Origin: Acidovorax sp. Leaf191
Lineage (GTDB): Bacteria > Pseudomonadota > Gammaproteobacteria > Burkholderiales > Burkholderiaceae_C
DNA: 64,000 nucleotides
Reading direction: 5' to 3'
Assembly (NCBI RefSeq): GCF_001424425.1
Contig: NZ_LMPT01000020.1
Location: forward strand, 53,482 to 117,481
In this document: one piece after another, positions 61,811 through 64,000 of the stretch
Layout of the letters: each line of letters begins with the position of its first letter
Numbering within the stretch: the stretch's first letter is position 1
Translations under genes and position numbers: made by a program
Notes under the pieces: generated by a model
What the model was told of the DNA's origin: nothing
The model's database searches: none
The model's input: only the letters and a program-made list of their open reading frames with translations

Positions 61811-62085
61811 CAGTTTTGTACGCCGCGCTCGTTGTGCGAGTGAGCGGCTCCGGTGCCACTGTCGCAATACCGCTGGCCCGCATGTCGGCGTAGATATCCA
61901 TCACAACTCGTTACCAGAACTCCCTCAAGTTTTGCGCCATGCTGCCGGCGCGCCGCCACAATCGCACGCGCACCGACGCTGGCATGGTGGCCGCCGCAGC
62001 CTGCGATAAGGGCGGCTTTTCTGCCGTTTTACGGACCACTGCCCTGCGTGTGCACCCTCGAAAATGCCGACAGAGAGGAACACCC

Positions 62086-62472
62086 ATGGACATGCAATAC
62101 CAGCTCAAGGCAGGCAGCTACTACCTGTACGACATGCGCGACGCGCCCAGTGCCGTCACGGGTGAGCGCAGGTTCAAGCTCAAGACCGACACCGTCGCTA
62201 TTGCATTCGATGTGCACACCGGCGAGGTGCACCAGCACGGCAGCCCCACGCGCATCCAGTCCTGGGCCAACAACACCCGCCGCCGCCTGCGTGCCGCCGG
62301 TGCCCAGGAGGCCGCCAACGACATCGTCGTGGTGTCGGGCCCGCTGCCGGTGGACGAGCTCAACAAGTGTCTGTGGATCAGCGGTTATTGCCGCCGCATG
62401 TTCACCCGCCTGGCCACGCTGCCGCACGGCAAGCTGCAGCGGCCTTCGGAGCCGTTCCGCAAGGCTGCCTGA
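62086..62472 (+). CDS. Hypothetical small soluble protein
   Basis: The 128-residue basic protein has no signal or membrane segment. I do not recognise the family. It contains a possible strand-rich core (YQLKAGSYYLYDMRDAP, RRFKLKTDTVAIAFDVHTGE) and a C-terminal helical, Arg-rich part. GAGAGG lies 8 nt before ATG 62086. A perfect hairpin with a T-rich tail follows 35 nt after the stop. No function can be proposed. Confidence 0.7.
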   Translation: MDMQYQLKAGSYYLYDMRDAPSAVTGERRFKLKTDTVAIAFDVHTGEVHQHGSPTRIQSWANNTRRRLRAAGAQEAANDIVVVSGPLPVDELNKCLWISGYCRRMFTRLATLPHGKLQRPSEPFRKAA

Positions 62473-62507
62473 GACCTGCGCCGGCTCTCTGCCCCACCAC
62501 CCCGCCC

Positions 62508-62540
62508 AGGGCCGCTGCACGCGGCCCTTGTCGTTTCTGC
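62508..62540 (+). terminator. Probable intrinsic terminator after the hypothetical gene
   Basis: AGGGCCGC (62508-62515) and GCGGCCCT (62521-62528) are perfect 8-bp arms around a 5-nt loop, followed by TGTCGTTTCTG, a moderate T-rich tail. It would end the upstream gene before the convergent stress-protein gene. Confidence 0.65.
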
Positions 62541-62605
62541 CGACCTGCGGCGCGCAGGGTGCATGCCGGCAGTGCGGCTCCCGCCGGCGCGGGAACTGCG
62601 AGGCC

Positions 62606-63085
62606 TCAAGCCTCGGCGTCTTCCACCAGATCGCCGTCCACCGCCTCCAGCACGTCGGTGTGCTTCACGATGGTCACGGGCACGGGGCTCGCATGGGCCA
62701 CCTCCTGCGACACCGATCCCAGCAGCGCGGTGGTGATGGCGCCCTGCCCCTTGGCGCCGATGACCACCATGTCGCAGCCCGAGCGTTCGATCATGTCCAC
62801 CAGCGTATGGGCGACATCGCCCACGCCCACATCGGTCTCGTACTGCACCCCCGCCGCGTCGAGCAGCGCGCGCGCCGGGGCCATCAGGTGCTCGCCCGCC
62901 TCCAGGCTGGCGGCGGCGATGAGGTCGGGGTCGCGCGTGGTCACCAGTTCATACAGCGTGGCGGGCTCCTGCACATGGGCCAGCACCACGCTGGCCTGCA
63001 GGCCCTGGCGCACCAGCGAGAGGGCATGGTGCACACCGTCCAGAGAGAGTTCCGAGCCATCCACGGCGATCAGGATCTTGAGCAT
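62606..63085 (-). CDS. Universal stress protein (UspA family)
   Basis: The 159-residue cytosolic protein begins LKILIAVDGSELSLDGVHHA and ends with GAKGQGAITTALLGSVSQEV, the G-x2-G-x9-G(S/T) ATP-binding loop of UspA-type proteins. They bind ATP and help under stress. AAGGAG lies 8 nt before the ATG. It is divergent from tgt with a 195-nt gap in between. Confidence 0.93.
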   Translation of the reverse strand: MLKILIAVDGSELSLDGVHHALSLVRQGLQASVVLAHVQEPATLYELVTTRDPDLIAAASLEAGEHLMAPARALLDAAGVQYETDVGVGDVAHTLVDMIERSGCDMVVIGAKGQGAITTALLGSVSQEVAHASPVPVTIVKHTDVLEAVDGDLVEDAEA

Positions 63086-63280
63086 GAAGGTCTCCTTTGA
63101 GCGGGTTGTCCGCGTGTCACGGATCAGTGTAGCCACGCACCGCGCCAGCGCCAGCCCTTGTCCCTGCGTGCCGATGGGGCGTCTGCCCCCCCATGAAAGA
63201 CCGCTGAAACCTCCGTAGCTTGCGAGGGCCGCGCCGCTGCGGCAGAGCGCCCCGGGCCGTCTGGGACAATACGGCCCATC

Positions 63281-64000
63281 ATGCTGCAGTTTGACCTTCT
63301 CAAGACCGACCCCTCCAGCCAAGCACGCCGCGGCACGCTCACTCTCAACCATGGCGTGGTGCAGACCCCCATCTTCATGCCCGTGGGCACCTATGGCACC
63401 GTCAAGGGCGTGATGCCGCGCAGCCTGCACGACATGGGCGCGCAAATCATCCTGGGCAACACCTTCCACCTGTGGATGCGCCCCGGCCTCGATGTGATGC
63501 AGAGCTTCGGCGGGCTGCACGGCTTCGAGAAATGGGACAAGCCCATCCTCACCGATTCGGGCGGCTTTCAGGTGTGGAGCCTGGGCGCGATGCGCAAGAT
63601 CACCGAAGAAGGCGTGACGTTCGCCAGCCCGGTCAACGGCGACAAGCTCTTCATGTCGCCCGAGGTGAGCATGCAGATCCAGACCACGCTCAACTCCGAC
63701 ATCGTGATGCAGCTCGACGAGTGCACGCCCTACGAGACCAAGGGCCACCTCACCACCGAGGCCGAAGCCCGCAAGAGCATGGAGATGAGCCTGCGCTGGG
63801 CCCAGCGCAGCCACGACGAGTTCCACCGCCTGAACAACCCCAACGCGCTCTTCGGCATCGTGCAGGGCGGCATGTTCAAGCACCTGCGCCAGGAATCGCT
63901 CGAGCGCCTGGTCGAGATGGACTTCCCCGGCTACGCGGTGGGCGGCGTGAGCGTGGGCGAGCCCAAGGACGAGATGCTGGACATCATGGCGCACACGCCG
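63281..64000 (+). CDS. tgt: Queuine tRNA-ribosyltransferase, N-terminal part (3' end outside window)
   Basis: Tgt exchanges guanine-34 of certain tRNAs for the queuosine precursor preQ1. The window holds the first 240 codons without a stop: [20 protein letters not shown], then [11 protein letters not shown] with the active-site Asp92, and FGIVQGGMF with the family's glycine-rich loop. ATG 63281 is the natural start. The C-terminal zinc-binding part lies outside. Identity is firm. Confidence 0.97.
   Translation, partial: MLQFDLLKTDPSSQARRGTLTLNHGVVQTPIFMPVGTYGTVKGVMPRSLHDMGAQIILGNTFHLWMRPGLDVMQSFGGLHGFEKWDKPILTDSGGFQVWSLGAMRKITEEGVTFASPVNGDKLFMSPEVSMQIQTTLNSDIVMQLDECTPYETKGHLTTEAEARKSMEMSLRWAQRSHDEFHRLNNPNALFGIVQGGMFKHLRQESLERLVEMDFPGYAVGGVSVGEPKDEMLDIMAHTP

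Overview
The window looks like a chromosomal segment of a high-GC betaproteobacterium of the Comamonadaceae, probably close to Acidovorax. This rests on the flgG-L order, the tripartite-tricarboxylate (Bug) receptors, the hemE-priA order and several dispersed repeat families I associate with that group. The species cannot be named from sequence alone. I see no rRNA, tRNA, CRISPR array, transposase, integrase or phage gene. The first and last genes (flgG, tgt) are cut by the window edges.

Layout. 1-8.5 kb: late flagellar rod, ring and hook-junction genes flgG(partial)-flgH-flgI-flgJ-flgK-flgL, then an HDOD regulator. 8.7-18.5 kb: a MocR-type regulator faces a long co-directional cluster (LysE exporter, EamA exporter, cupin, PLP aminotransferase, GST, two tandem PhzF paralogues, VOC protein, second LysE exporter, threonine-dehydratase-like enzyme). 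It looks like an amino-acid conversion and export unit with no pathway I can name. 18.6-19.7 kb: a Tae4-like peptidoglycan amidase overlapping a membrane protein, the layout of a type VI effector and its immunity gene. 19.8-32.5 kb: assorted genes (histidine phosphatase, double-retropepsin/PDZ protein, half-length TctA-like protein, VOC protein, creatininase family, AlaX-type editing protein, giant DUF748 envelope protein, DsbD/ScsB and a redoxin). 32.6-33.5 kb: an AT-richer pair, a minimal L,D-transpeptidase overlapping an exported protein, resembling the Tlde1/Tldi1 pair. 33.7-38.8 kb: an IclR-controlled catabolic unit (degenerate MBL-fold protein, flavin hydroxylase, DUF2783, Bug receptor). 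39-47 kb: DUF2062, TerC, NhaR, sulfatase, Bug receptor, MarR and MFS genes. 47.3-51.3 kb: hemE and priA, separated by about 0.7 kb holding four co-oriented DnaA boxes in two repeated blocks. 51.3-55.1 kb: accessory insert with a type IV (AbiE-like) toxin-antitoxin pair under TGTTCA-type operators, a cupin and two unknown membrane proteins. 55.1-64 kb: AEC permease, LivJ-type receptor, Rep helicase, PldA phospholipase, a small conserved-looking protein, a universal stress protein and tgt.

Three dispersed repeat families run through the window. Family A (nine copies) always starts within about 30 nt after a stop codon and always lies in the sense direction of that gene. Family B (about seven copies of a roughly 40-60 bp palindromic element) lies between genes but also inside coding sequence: it encodes the hydrophobic core of the DsbD signal peptide, a linker in PriA, part of a VOC protein, and the last codons and stop of nhaR. 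Family C is a long hairpin repeat near the sulfatase. The most notable signals are the DnaA-box cluster beside hemE, the two orphan effector/immunity-like pairs, the strict 3'-end placement of family A, and protein sequence contributed by family B.
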